NCBI GenBank assembly: GCA_029891345.1
Contig: CM056994.1
Location: 139,088,457 to 139,152,456, forward strand
Source of the DNA: Dryococelus australis
Lineage: Eukaryota; Arthropoda; Insecta; Phasmatodea; Phasmatidae
Direction of reading: 5' to 3'
Length of the DNA: 64,000 nucleotides
The translations under genes and the position numbers were made by a program. This document shows positions 27,101 through 36,545 of the stretch, one piece after another. Each line of letters starts with the position of its first letter. The first letter of the stretch is position 1. Under the pieces are notes generated by a model. It searched no databases. It was not told where the DNA came from and saw nothing but the letters and a program-made list of their open reading frames with translations.

Positions 27101-30100
27101 GCGGTGATTCGTCACTCGTTGCAGTGTGCATGCGTGCCAGTGGTACAGTTCACACTAGAGACGAACTGACGCCCGGTGACAGGCGGCGACGCGCGTCACT
27201 TTGGCAACACGCGGTGCCCGCCTCAACGCGAGGCAGTACACGTGACGTTACAAAGCAGTGCTCACTTGCGTTGAACTGTCGCGCAGTAGTATGGAGAAGG
27301 GATTTGAACAATGACTATTACAAAGACAGGGGGAGAAAAATAACAGCATGGCTGCAGATAGGTGAAGTTGTTTGTGACAATTTTAGTACCAAGACAAAGA
27401 AGGAGAAAGCTGAATATGGTATGTATACGCTTGTAACTATCATGCGTATTTATTATAAAAGTTACAGTTTTGTAATATACTTACATATGTACAAAACATT
27501 GTGGTGGAACACTGTAAATTGTAAACAGTGATGTGCAAACATTTTGCAAAATAGTACAAACAGTTACTGTTTGTTACATATCCGGTTTTGTAATATACTT
27601 ACATATGTACTTAACATTGTTGTGGGACATTGGAACATCTACACCATGATGTACAAACGTTTTGCAAAATGATTGTCCCTTAGTACGGACGTTTTACATG
27701 CAATCATAGGAAGGTATTCAAATGTTGCTTCTACTTATTGAGATATGTAACATGATGATAACAGTAATATCCTGCAATTTTGCCACGGAACCATACCCAC
27801 ATTTGAAACGAAATATTCCTCCCAAATATTTCTAACGTGATTAACATGTAACCCACCATTTACATTGTCATTCATTGCAGCATCGTTTACCTCTTCCAAA
27901 CCTTCAACGGATAAAATATATTCAAAATTGTAACAATCTCAAGATCGTATGTAATTGTGTAAATCGCAGCACGCCTTTACTTTGTCTATAGATAAATCAA
28001 GATTGACATTAAGAAGTCTGTGAAAAATGCGCCATATGTGTGACAGGATTCCAAAGGTGCATTCGATGTACCTGCGAGCTCGACTTAGACGATAGTATTG
28101 TGTGTGACAAAAATCGTCCTGAAAATGGACGATGCACAAGTTTATGTAAACCGGACGCTTCATCACCCACACATACAAAGGTCATTTGTGGTCCGGTGGT
28201 TCTATGCAATGGTTTAGATTGAGGAATGTTAAGGGTATTAGTATTTATACGACCCATACTGTGGATCTTCTAAATACAGTACTGTCGGATTCTTTCCCAA
28301 AGGAGCCAACATCAATATAAATAAACCTGTAATTATAATCAGCCACGCGTAACACTACAATAGAATGGTAGTGTTTGTAATTGAAATATAGAGAACTGCC
28401 TAAAGCTGGTTTGACAATTCGGATGTGCTTCCCGTCGAGCATATATAGGGAAATTTGCTTTCTTCTAGAAACGGTCAGCGATATTCAGCCACATCTCTTC
28501 TGCAGGCAGGGGAAGACATTCTTCTTTTAGTGTGTTCCAAATTGTTTTACACACTTTCCGCACAATCTTGCTTGCTGTTGAACGGCCGACTTTGTAGGAA
28601 TAATGTATAACCACCAAACGGCATCCACTTCCCAAATACCTGTAAAGAATATGCATCGAGATAACAAAAGGATTGTCATATTGAAAATTACTCTATAGAC
28701 AAAGTAACTAATACATGGATAAAGTAAAACAAGTCGGTAACATTAATTATTTGGTTTCAAGAAGACAAATGATGGCCAAATTGAAGAACCTGAAGGATAA
28801 TTACTTGAGGAATGTAACGAAGGCACCGAAGTCTGCACGGGCAGCACGAAGATACCACCCTTATCTATACGGAATTCAAATGTCCTTTTTACTGAAAGTT
28901 ACAAACCCTTATAGTACCCAATTGTCAATACCTGAAAGAAAACAGGAAATATCAACTGCAACAGATGACACACCCTACGATGGAACAGGTCATATTCAGG
29001 AGCCCGCGGAGTATCATAACATAGAAACACCACCTGAAATAAGATACAGCAGTACTAATCAGCTCAAGAGAAAGAAAAAGTTGGAAACATGTATAATTGA
29101 TTATATTAATACACCGTTACCAACGTCTGCAACGACCATCGAAGATAATGAAGACTTGCTTTTTTCAATTCCTTTTTGCAGACACTAAATACGTTGATCA
29201 AAAACTGGAATTTCGGAGTGAAGTTCTAAGTGCCATTAAGTGCATCCGAAGCAAGGTTACACATCAGTCAGGCTCCCATACCGACTCACGGTGTTGCATC
29301 AACATAATTCAACGACACTAATAATTAGTTTGCTCATCCATTCAGTGTTTATCATTAACAGTATCTACATTATATCACTCCATCTACTTATCTACAACAT
29401 ACATTTATCTCACCACCGCAACCTGGTTTGTTTCAACAGTCACATTCGACATCATACCAATCATCAACTCCTAGGACCTCGTTGACAACTCTCCCGGTGA
29501 CTTCAACTCCAAATCCATTGCCTATCCTAACCAGCTCACAAGTATCTCAAGACGGTTTCCATACATCGCCACACCAACAGGCAGAACTTTCACCCCTACG
29601 AATGCTGTTATGAGCCCGTCTTATTCCCAGTCACATGTTTCACCATCGGACACTCCGAGTGACGATATCTTCGGAGGATCGTAATATTAATTTGTTGGTT
29701 TTCATACTTAATTATGTTCTGCAGATAAAACGTAGACCTTGAATGAGATATTGCTTTTTGGAACACAATTCAATGCTTTGTGATCTGTTACATGTATAAA
29801 TAAATAATGTTCTAATGTATATTGACGTTTTTTATTATAACACACTTACCTTGACGTAATCGCTAACATTTCTGCTGGTATTATAGTAACCCTTAATTTG
29901 GTGTCTTCCAATTTGATTCCGTCCTCAAGTTTTACTTCCAATTCATCAAATGATTTTACACTATGTCTAAAGTAATTGAAAAAATAGTTTTCATCTTCTC
30001 GCAATTCCATGAAACTTGTTACCAATGCGCCTTTCAACAATCTCGCATTTACATGTGTGTGAACCCACATTCTTTTCTTTTTCGACATACACGACATACG

Positions 30101-33100
30101 CGAAAACAATTTTCTTTTTCTTCTAAATTACTTGATTCATGTTTCTGTCATGACATCGGTACGACTACTGCAAACTGCGATGTTTCTACGCAGCTGTGAA
30201 CTGTACAGCTCGCGTCGGAAATAACGCGCGTCTGCTTATCGCGCGACGTCGCGTGTCACTTCAACACAAGTGTGAACCCGGCTTCATACATCTGAAAAGA
30301 AAGTTTGGCCACCAAGACCTTGTTCTAATGGTCGTAGGCACAGAAACCAAATTGCTGTGATAACAAGAAACATCTTTCAAAGACGAACCCTTACTATATA
30401 AATACGCTTTCTGCGCCCTTATTGCAGAGACAATCACGGTAGATCGTATACAACGCTGCAGTGTAATTCAGTAAACAAAAATAGTATTATAATTTACGTG
30501 CACCATTGGAGCAACAAGTGTCGCAACGGGAAATTTGGAGTCGACAGTCAAACGAATTTGGCAGAGGGTATATTTTTGTTTACAAATTGTTATTTTAATT
30601 CCCGTCTTTGCTATTTTAGTGGATTCATATATCCTAGAGTACAACTTCGGCACTTTTTTTTTTTTTTTTTTTTGTTCCCATAGACAGGGCTAGAACAAAT
30701 CACTGGTTAGTTACATAAACTAGCAGGTACTTATATATTTTTATGCTCGTCTGAAAGACGTTTATGTACCGATTTGTGGGACAAACAGCGAATCAAGACA
30801 ATTACGTTTAACGTCACTTGTTCAGTCTTCTATTACCACTATAAGTATAGATCAAACCATTTCATATATGCTGGCTACGTTTTAAAAAATCAACATGTTT
30901 CAAAATCTGATGGTAAACACGTATTGAAATAAAATTCGTGTGTTTCATTTTTTCCACTGCACAGAAGGAAAACGGAGAAGTGTCTTTTGTGTCTTGTCCA
31001 CCTATACTACTTGGCGTTGTATTGAGAGTGTAATGTTTAAATATACGTAGCGTCTGTGTTTCCTGTGGTATACACATAGCATGAACCTGCATATTACCAA
31101 CACATTTATTTTTCTAAAACTTTCTCTGTTTTACATAGAAAACTCACGAATAAAGTGAGGCGGTCCATAACAGTGTTAATTTTGCGTAAGGCAGAAGGAT
31201 ACATATTGAGAAGAGAAGTAGATCACTTGGAGAGCTTTCAAGCGTGCTCAATTAACAATGCCTTAATATATCAACATTAAAACTTATTGGACCATATGCA
31301 GCAATAGTTGCAGAGAAAAACGAAAGTAGTAATACGTACCGTATTAGTGGAATAAATTTTCAACTAATTATAAACAATTCTTTTCTATTTAATGAGAATT
31401 TACACTGTAATTGTTACAATACTAATGCAGGTATCTAAAACCACAATACAGTATAACTTGCTCAACTCATTTACTCTAGTCGTTAAGTCCGTGACAATGC
31501 CAATTTTAAGATATGGTTGAAAGGAATAGAATTGGCTCATAAGGAAAACTAAAACGATGCCGTGGTATTCTTTATGACTTCGCGTGGACTGTCGTGAAAT
31601 TCTGTTTGTCACTTTGAAAGGATTTGGACCTCGGCAAAAGAGATATCCTCCATTGACACTGTGACTCTTTAAATAAACGCTTTGCTTTCTTGCAGTTGAT
31701 GTCAAAAGACCTTGGAGTTAATAAAAATGATAAATATTGATTCTCAAGAACTATATATTCACGGAATACTATTATTTACATTTTGGCACATGACACGCTC
31801 TGTCATTTTATTTCGGTACAGCTGATGGATGAATTTTCTAAGTGGTTTTACACGGTATAGCTTTGTCTAGGATATATCGACTGCACTCTTATCAAATATA
31901 TCTGAATGCAGTAAAAACAATTAGATAATAAGTTCCGAAACTATGATGATGCATACTATTAAGAAATAACTGTACTAAAATCTTTATTAGTTAAATAATT
32001 ATGGTCACTGTATACATCTTCCTAAAATATTTCGTGTATAATATAACGTGGATAGTATTATATATAATGCGTTCTCTTATAGCTACTCATCTTTCGAGAT
32101 CACCTTGGGCGGTACAAGCTCTATTTATACCCAAGACAACACCGTGACTGAGAACGCGAGACAAGCACTCATCCACTCCAACTATAATACCCAGACTATC
32201 GCCAACGACATTGGTGTGCTAAGGCTATCGACACTAGTCGACTTTACAAGTAAGTATAGTATTTATGAATATAAATTATGCCCAATCTTGTGTCGTACGA
32301 TTCATACTTACAAAAAAAGTGTAAATAAAACAATTAATTTAACCGTCCAGCATCGAAATATGGAGCTCAGAGTAATGTTATTTTATAAATTTTAACTTAA
32401 AATAATTTTCTTACTCAGATATGTTAATATTTTTCATAGATATTACTTTATTTATTATATCTTCAGTAGGCCTAAACGGAGGTACCCTTAATTTACTAAC
32501 GCGAAAACTAAAATAACAGAATAGATTCGCCACTCAGGCAAATAAAATATTTTAGCTTCAAAAACAAATTAAAATAAATAAATCACTAAATAAACATTAA
32601 AAGCAAGTCTGTTAAATGGCCATTATATTACACAGCATTTTCATCTCAAGTCATTCGGCTGAAATTTTAATTATATTTTTTTCGTATATCAAGAAAGCTT
32701 TTATTTCTATGGAAGAGGCCAGTCCAGATCACACACTAGCAGGTAGTTGGAAATTTGGGGGGGGGGGGGGTGCTGAGTTTGTAGAGAAACAAAGAAGCAT
32801 GTATGGAAATTTAACAGTCTCAGTGTCCGCACCAGTTCCACGTAAAACCAATCATAAGGGAATATGTTACAAATAACTATAGAGAACACAACTTAAGATT
32901 ATATTGTTGCACTTAGGTGGTAGAGCAATGCGAGAGAATTTTAATAGTGAAGTTTGGGATATAGAACAATGTAACAAAGTATCGCTGCAGTAAAGTTTAT
33001 AATAAAGATAATGAAGAGCCTTACAAAGAATAATTAAAGTCTTTATAACTGACAGTTTACATAAGATAAATAAATGCATTTTGTGTGCTATTACAAACAG

Positions 33101-36100
33101 AAGATTACCATTTATTTTTAAATTACGTCATTGCTAAGCCGAAGCTGAAATTTTAATAGTTCGCCTAACGGCCTTTCCTTTAATTACAGAATAAATAGTC
33201 TCGGCTCACTTACGTTTATTTTAAAAAAATTCCTAGTATCAAAGCACCATCATGCACATGTTCCGCATTGTATAAGGCTTATCGTTTAAACACTTTTCTT
33301 TCCCTTTTTTTGTCAGATTACATTGATGCTATCCGTCTTCCGTCACTCTCACAAGTTTCTTCCACCTTCGAAGGAACAGTCGCCTTTGTAAGCGGTTACG
33401 GAGAAATTTCGAGCAGTAAGTGATATTTTTCTATTGGAAATATTTCCAGTCGTATCATTAATGTTCCAGTTAAAAACCTAAAAAATTTATATGGTAACAA
33501 AGAACATACTATCATATTTGTGTATAAAATTATGTACTTAAAATTTTTCTTTATTACTTTCAGAAATATATGTTTGGTATTTAAGCTGTAACGTTCGCAA
33601 ATTGTTCGTTCACAGCCAGCCAAGTTGCCTCAGATGTCCTCCTCCAAACTGATGTCGCAGTTATCAGAAATGACGTGTGCACAGAGACGTTTAACTCCTT
33701 CATCAAAACGTCAAATATCTGTACAATAGGAGTCAACGGCAAACGTCCATGCGAAGTAAGTTGGCTATATCGTTTGTGTTACTGTAGTATTCTTAACATA
33801 ATGCTCCCGGGATGCCTGAATGGCATCTTTAAATTTACTGTGAGAGAATTTTGATAGCAATTTTTTTTATAATTATACGAAATATCGTGTTAAATATAAT
33901 TTATTATAAAGTGAATAAAGAGCCTTATATTTAAAAGCTTTTATTTCAGAGTATTTATACCATATTAGAATTATCGCAAAACGTAATTGTGTATGACGAT
34001 ATGCAAATGGCACTAATGGATATTCATAGTACAGTGAGCACTTTTGAACGCCCTTTCATTTGGAATTACAGTCGAAAATATATTTTATTTTATCCAGACG
34101 TTAACTTCAGAATGCGGTGGAATAAACACATTATGTTTACTACCTACATAGCAATATTAATTTAAAAAGGTGGTTACAGTATAAAACATTGCCGAGAGGA
34201 AAAAGTAACTATATCGTCAAAAGTGCTCACTTTAAAAATTTTACGCAAGCTTGCATTTAGTTTTGTGCTGAGACTTGTAACTGAGTGTTAGCATATTTAT
34301 TAATTCGGTTTACGTCCAAAATATTTCAATTATAGTTATCTTTCAAAGTTTGGCTTTCTGGTGAGGTCCAAAAGCCTAATACTTTAAACATAATTATTTA
34401 CTAGGAAGAGCAAACAAAACCTCCTACAGGCAACGAAGGGTGGAAGAACATGCGCGCTCTGTATTTCTGCTACCTCAGTTTGATAAAAATGAAAATACGC
34501 CACAGAAAATATATAGAGTGTTTATAAAAGAACTCCGGGGTTTGAAATGGTCATAGTAAAATGTAGTAAGTGAGATAGATCTTTTCCGTAACATGGACCA
34601 TACACAGGACAGTTTCAAATTTTGTTTAGTGTGTAGTGGAATGTGTGCATCAGAGGTAGGCATGTTTGCGCGGTCTGACCGTGTCCAAGGTCGCGCTTCA
34701 GTCGAGTGATGGAGGGTACAATGGCTACGCCGCAGCAGAAGGCACAGTGCGTGATTTGGTTAGTTGAAACGAAATCCGTTCTTACAGTGCAACGCAATTA
34801 TCGACGTGAGTATGGAGGTAACACATCTACGGAAAATACTCTTCACCATTGGTTCAAGCAATTCAAGGAACGGGCAGTGTGTTAAAATGGAAGTCATCCG
34901 GGAGGCTGTCTACATGAGACGTAAACGTGGAAAGAATTCGAGCATCCTGTACGAATAGTCCAAAAGCATCATTAACACGACGCAGTTTGCAGTTAGGGAT
35001 TCTGAAGACGACTGTGCAACAAAGTGGTACGTAAAAGGCTTTGCTTGTACGCCTATAAGTTACAACTCTTGCATGAAGTGAAGCCTACGGACAAACAAGC
35101 AAGAGTCGAATTCGTTTTCTGCATGCTGAACAAGATTGAGAAAGACAAGGACTTCATGAAACATGTAATTTTTACTGATGAAGCGACAATATAAAAGATT
35201 GGCGCTGTGAATTGTCATAACTGCCGCATCTTGGGGGAAGAGCCACCACGCCCATTGAACACTAGCGCGACTCGCCGACAGTTAACGTTTGGTGTGGTTT
35301 GATGTACGACCGTGTTGTGGGATCATTTATCTTTGCCGAAAAAACCATTACTGGTGATGTCTACTGTGACATGTTACAACTCTGTGTGTCACCCGCAATT
35401 GGGTGACATAGAAGAGGGAAAGTGTTTGATTCTTTTCCAACAAGATGGATCACCGCACCATTACAGCAATTGTGTTCGACATGCGTTAGACACTATTTCC
35501 GAACAGGTGGATGGGGTAGAGGCGGACAGATTGCATAGCCGCCGCGAAGTCCACATATGACACCCTTAGACTTCTTTTCTGGGGACATGTTAAGAACATG
35601 GTGTACGCAGAGAAGACACCTGCGCCGATGCATTATCGCAGCATTCGAAGCCATACCACCTGACATGCTGGCACAAACATGGGAGGAGATTGAATATCGT
35701 TTAGATGTGTGCAGAGCCACACATCGAAGTGTACTGAACACCGCAGAAACTTGAAGGTATGACATCTCTTCTCATATTGTTGTTTCAGTAATATTGTCTA
35801 TGCTTCATACCGAAAACTACTTGTGTGACCCCGGAGTTCTTTTATAAATACCCTGTACTATAGAAGCTTTATTTATGTGAAAATATTTAAGGACTTACAT
35901 GCACAGAATGCCGCATTTTATCGTCTCCACACCCGCCGCTCTTGTAGTTTTTGTTTGTTGGACATAATTTCATCACAACAGTTGTGTTACAGAGAGTTAT
36001 TAAAAAATAATAATTTTTAATAAATATGTCTACGAGAAATCATTATTTCAACGATAGAAATTAGGGTCTAAATTTTCGCCTTATAAAAATATTATATGGT

Positions 36101-36393
36101 AATGGTCTTTATATAAATATATTTAAAATATAGAGATGAGAGATCTTTGTTGAGGTAAGGGTGTGAGGGGAAGAGGATAGAACGAAATAAACATAAACGT
36201 TGGCATTTTCCCGCAGGGCGGCGACAGCGGCGGGCCTCTGTCATTCGTTGAGGAAGACTCTGAGCACACGCTCATCGGCATCATGTCGTTTAGCGCGGAG
36301 AACTGCCCGGCAGACACACCGGCCGCCTACACCAGGGTCACCAGCTACCTCAACTGGATATCCGAGAACACTGGCGTGGCCCTCCGCCCTTGA
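15127..36393 (+). CDS. Secreted S1A serine protease (chymotrypsin/brachyurin-like), seven exons
   Basis: Joined exons 15127-15171, 17025-17106, 25620-25779, 32083-32249, 33317-33415, 33616-33755 and 36217-36393 give 870 nt, 289 residues, with GT-AG at every intron and the frame preserved. Residues 1-15 or so form a hydrophobic signal peptide, and a propeptide ends at Arg51 before IVSG, the zymogen activation site. The catalytic triad is His92 (TAAHC), Asp138 (NDIGVLRL) and Ser235 (GDSGGP). Disulfide pairs expected for the family are Cys77-93, 206-220 and 230-261. The S1 pocket lacks the Asp of trypsins (Arg-Pro precede Cys230; Ser257 and Ala267 at the other pocket positions), so a trypsin role is unlikely; chymotrypsin-, collagenase- or unusual specificity is possible. 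There is one extra Gly before Asp234. Likely an extracellular digestive or tissue protease; the role is inferred from the family only. Confidence 0.9.
15172..16694. other. Protease intron 1, first part
   Basis: AT-rich intronic DNA with no features I can name. A short minus-strand frame at 15741-15950 is not supported by any motif. Confidence 0.6.
16695..16925 (-). repeat. tRNA-derived SINE, copy 1 (inside protease intron 1)
   Basis: On the minus strand it reads from a tRNA-like head (agcggtaagacggttcgcc as A-box region, then GGTTCAATCCC as B box at about 16870) into a body with 'gattttcgcaagtgggaatcg' and a tail ending '..tgttaagagctgccc'. The same body and tail occur at 52205-52445 and 52848-53056, so this is a dispersed tRNA-derived family and not a tRNA gene. 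Confidence 0.82.
17025..17106 (+). CDS. Protease exon 2: propeptide
   Basis: Acceptor ttttcccag, donor G|gtaagaaa, phase 0 in and phase 1 out. Encodes [20 protein letters not shown] and on to DV-G, a basic, hydrophilic propeptide removed on activation. Confidence 0.85.
17107..18361. other. Protease intron 2, first part
   Basis: AT-rich DNA without recognisable genes; the open frames here lack motifs. Confidence 0.6.
18362..19330 (-). pseudogene. Tc1-like transposase relic (protease intron 2)
   Basis: The minus strand reads as a decayed Tc1 transposase: an N-terminal HTH part (about 19080-19200), then [42 protein letters not shown], a second catalytic block F-Q-stop-E-S-A-R-P-H, and a C-terminus ending GGLTPY-stop at 18362. 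The first catalytic Asp is Tyr, the second is Glu, and the third Glu position reads Gly, so the DDE triad is lost. Stops and frame changes confirm an inactive relic. Terminal inverted repeats were not defined. Confidence 0.85.
19560..19795. repeat. 21-bp minisatellite (Cys/His-codon-rich)
   Basis: Units such as caatcagcgccacatgcacca, about 21 bases long, repeat roughly ten times. Because 21 is a multiple of three, both strands stay open: one frame gives a CGAC-x-A-x heptad repeat, the other a His/Asn/Gln-rich repeat. Neither looks like a genuine protein. It ends about 20 bases before similarity to the packaging ATPase begins. Confidence 0.8.
19815..20445 (+). pseudogene. Broken copy of virus-like A32/FtsK-HerA-type ATPase
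   Basis: The plus strand parallels the ATPase ORF at 45448-46560. In succession it has [23 protein letters not shown] with a Walker A ruined to G-L-S-N-A-G-K-H, a QRLARVLQA segment, [10 protein letters not shown], a Walker B region SIFVFDEIA followed by a stop at 20165, and an [20 protein letters not shown] segment. It ends with FLTIVK (about 20425). Stops (for example 19965 and 20165) and several frame changes make it a pseudogene. Similarity starts near 19815, beside the 21-bp minisatellite. Its position inside the protease intron marks an insertion of the same element family. Confidence 0.82.
20446..22540. other. Protease intron 2, middle part
   Basis: Mostly featureless AT-rich sequence. 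A minus-strand frame at 20595-20828 has somewhat coding-like composition near its end (Thr/Ser/Leu-rich) but no motif or splice support. Confidence 0.5.
22541..22690 (+). pseudogene. Transposase helix-turn-helix fragment
   Basis: In the plus frame after a G-N-A-G-R-P segment it reads [21 protein letters not shown] and then [13 protein letters not shown]. This is the second helix-turn-helix of mariner/Tc1-type DNA-binding domains (R-S-x-R-x-x-A-x-x-x-G-x-S-x-x-T-V-W pattern). Nothing of the catalytic domain follows, so it is a small fragment. Confidence 0.6.
22691..23880. other. Protease intron 2, later part
   Basis: AT-rich with a G11 run at 22945-22955. No gene is recognisable. Confidence 0.55.
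23881..24740 (-). pseudogene. Non-LTR retrotransposon (LINE) reverse transcriptase relic
   Basis: The minus frame 23939-24262 contains [19 protein letters not shown] and [15 protein letters not shown], then a STDKTKV segment; this is the YADD-box region and following helix of LINE RTs, with the second residue of the Asp pair kept and the first changed (Y-A-E-D). Further upstream on the same strand (about 24420-24596), [19 protein letters not shown] followed by KDKLE matches the earlier 'Y-R-G-I-T-L-L' block of such RTs. The frames are interrupted between the blocks. Clade uncertain. Confidence 0.7.
24741..25619. other. Protease intron 2, last part, with one coding-like frame
   Basis: Most of this stretch is featureless. 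A plus frame at about 25370-25553 (ending VEHKK) has a protein-like composition and ends at a GAA|gtaagt that would be a strong splice donor. It matches nothing I recognise and does not join the protease in frame. It may be an alternative exon, a decayed transposon fragment or chance. Confidence 0.35.
25620..25779 (+). CDS. Protease exon 3: activation site and catalytic His
   Basis: Acceptor atttgtcag, donor GG|gtgagc. Completes Gly43 and encodes the activation site (SSR|IVSG), the CGG segment with Cys77 and TAAHC with catalytic His92. Phase 1 in, phase 2 out. Confidence 0.92.
25780..27059. other. Protease intron 3, first part
   Basis: No gene, RNA or repeat that I can identify. Confidence 0.55.
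27285..29275 (+). pseudogene. Harbinger second protein: MADF (Myb/SANT-like) plus BESS-type tail
   Basis: A first exon at about 27295-27430 encodes [20 protein letters not shown] and [16 protein letters not shown], the first half of a MADF DNA-binding domain, and ends at gtatgt or gtatac donors. The second half follows a tttcaag acceptor at about 28770: [13 protein letters not shown], then [10 protein letters not shown] and MSFLLK. A linker of about 100 residues leads to a BESS-like C-terminus, [14 protein letters not shown] (about 29200-29245), one frame away from the preceding ORF, so a frameshift breaks it. In Harbinger elements this protein binds the termini and imports the nuclease into the nucleus. 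Confidence 0.75.
27939..30109 (-). pseudogene. Harbinger (PIF) DDE transposase, two exons, broken
   Basis: Exon 1 runs from 30109 (or a later Met) to 29850 and carries the N-terminal region with [18 protein letters not shown] and EMLAITS. The donor AG|gtaagtg (29849) joins the acceptor ttctttacag ahead of 28639 and restores AGG, then YLGSGCRL and [14 protein letters not shown]. The nuclease region follows with [45 protein letters not shown] and [13 protein letters not shown]; the expected DDE residues lie in the GKHIR-, GDEA- and ECTFG-containing blocks. An in-frame TAG after DRF (about 28463) and at least three frame changes (about 28445, 28250, 28140) inactivate it. Stop at 27939. Confidence 0.85.
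30284..32082. other. Protease intron 3, last part
   Basis: AT-rich with a T20 run at about 30655-30675. Open frames (such as minus 31400-31705) show no recognisable motif. Confidence 0.5.
32083..32249 (+). CDS. Protease exon 4: catalytic Asp
   Basis: Acceptor ctcttatag, donor A|gtaagtat. Completes Gly96, then encodes the 37-loop to the Asp loop with NDIGVLRLS (catalytic Asp138). Phase 2 in, phase 1 out. Confidence 0.92.
32250..33316. other. Protease intron 4
   Basis: AT-rich intron with a G14 run (32757-32770). The acceptor is preceded by a good pyrimidine tract (ctttccctttttttgtcag). Confidence 0.75.
33317..33415 (+). CDS. Protease exon 5
   Basis: 99 nt; Asn152 is completed at the junction. 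Encodes the central strand region ending [10 protein letters not shown], the family's V-S-G-W/Y-G block. Phase 1 in and out. Confidence 0.9.
33616..33755 (+). CDS. Protease exon 6: Cys168-182 loop and S1 pocket start
   Basis: Acceptor gttcgttcacag, donor GAA|gtaagttgg. Encodes the paired Cys206 and Cys220 and NGKRPCE, the start of the S1 pocket. Phase 1 in, 0 out. An alternative donor that would remove the extra residue before the active-site loop was not found. Confidence 0.9.
34013..34240. mobile_element. Palindromic TA-flanked MITE copy (protease intron 6)
   Basis: The left end reads gtacagtgagcacttttgaa and the right end the inverse, tcaaaagtgctcacttt, matching the terminal repeats of the elements at 56311-56547 and 60744-60977. 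It has no coding content and the ends are partly decayed. Confidence 0.65.
34512..35857 (+). mobile_element. Mariner-like DNA transposon with intact ends
   Basis: Thirty-base terminal inverted repeats (34512-34541 and 35828-35857, including the flanking TA) differ at only three positions and share TTTATAAAAGAACTCCGGGG. The TA dinucleotide is duplicated at both edges, as for Tc1/mariner elements. The element body is about 1.34 kb, the usual size, and holds a broken transposase gene. It sits in protease intron 6 in the same direction as the gene. Confidence 0.93.
34721..35754 (+). pseudogene. Mariner-like transposase, broken
   Basis: Starts at an ATG followed by [15 protein letters not shown] and a first helix-turn-helix ([11 protein letters not shown]). 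Later blocks are [20 protein letters not shown] (first catalytic Asp), [13 protein letters not shown] (second Asp) and [13 protein letters not shown]; the C-terminal [14 protein letters not shown] segment ends at a TGA (35752-35754). The third catalytic position, expected as Asp in S-P-D, reads His ([11 protein letters not shown]). Stops (for example after the first helix-turn-helix at about 34882) and frame changes make the gene inactive, in contrast to its well kept ends. Confidence 0.88.
36217..36393 (+). CDS. Protease exon 7: catalytic Ser and C-terminus
   Basis: Acceptor ttttcccgcag, phase 0. Encodes GGDSGGPL with catalytic Ser235, IMSFSAENC (pocket wall and Cys261), then [20 protein letters not shown], the family's C-terminal helix, and stop TGA at 36391. 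Confidence 0.93.
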   Translation, partial: GGDSGGPLSFVEEDSEHTLIGIMSFSAENCPADTPAAYTRVTSYLNWISENTGVALRP

Positions 36394-36539
36394 ACAACAA
36401 TCTCCCCTTTCCTTCCTTCCTGCTCTCCACAACATTGCATGTTCTGCGATGCGACAATACATCGGCAGTTAAGATGGAGGTATCATGACCACCTTTATGC
36501 TTTTTTACAAATCTTCGTAACTAAACTTTTCGACCGAAC

Positions 36540-36545
36540 ATTAAA
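36540..36545 (+). terminator. Candidate polyadenylation signal of the protease gene
   Basis: ATTAAA, the commonest variant signal, lies about 147 bases after the stop codon. No AATAAA was seen within about 300 bases downstream of the stop. Confidence 0.4.

Larger units (their letters stand above)
27060..30283. mobile_element. PIF/Harbinger-type DNA transposon (two opposed genes)
   Basis: Terminal inverted repeats start AGGCTAGTTCACACTTGTGT (27060) and, from the other end, AGCCGGGTTCACACTTGTGT (30283). Both continue into GC-rich, CGCG-studded subterminal DNA that differs sharply from the AT-rich surroundings. The flanking trinucleotides are TTA (27057-27059) and TCA (30284-30286), a one-mismatch version of the 3-bp target duplication of this superfamily. 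Inside are a minus-strand DDE nuclease pseudogene and a plus-strand MADF/BESS-type protein pseudogene, the two-gene content known for Harbinger elements. The 118-bp segment at about 27471-27706 is duplicated in tandem. Confidence 0.88.
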
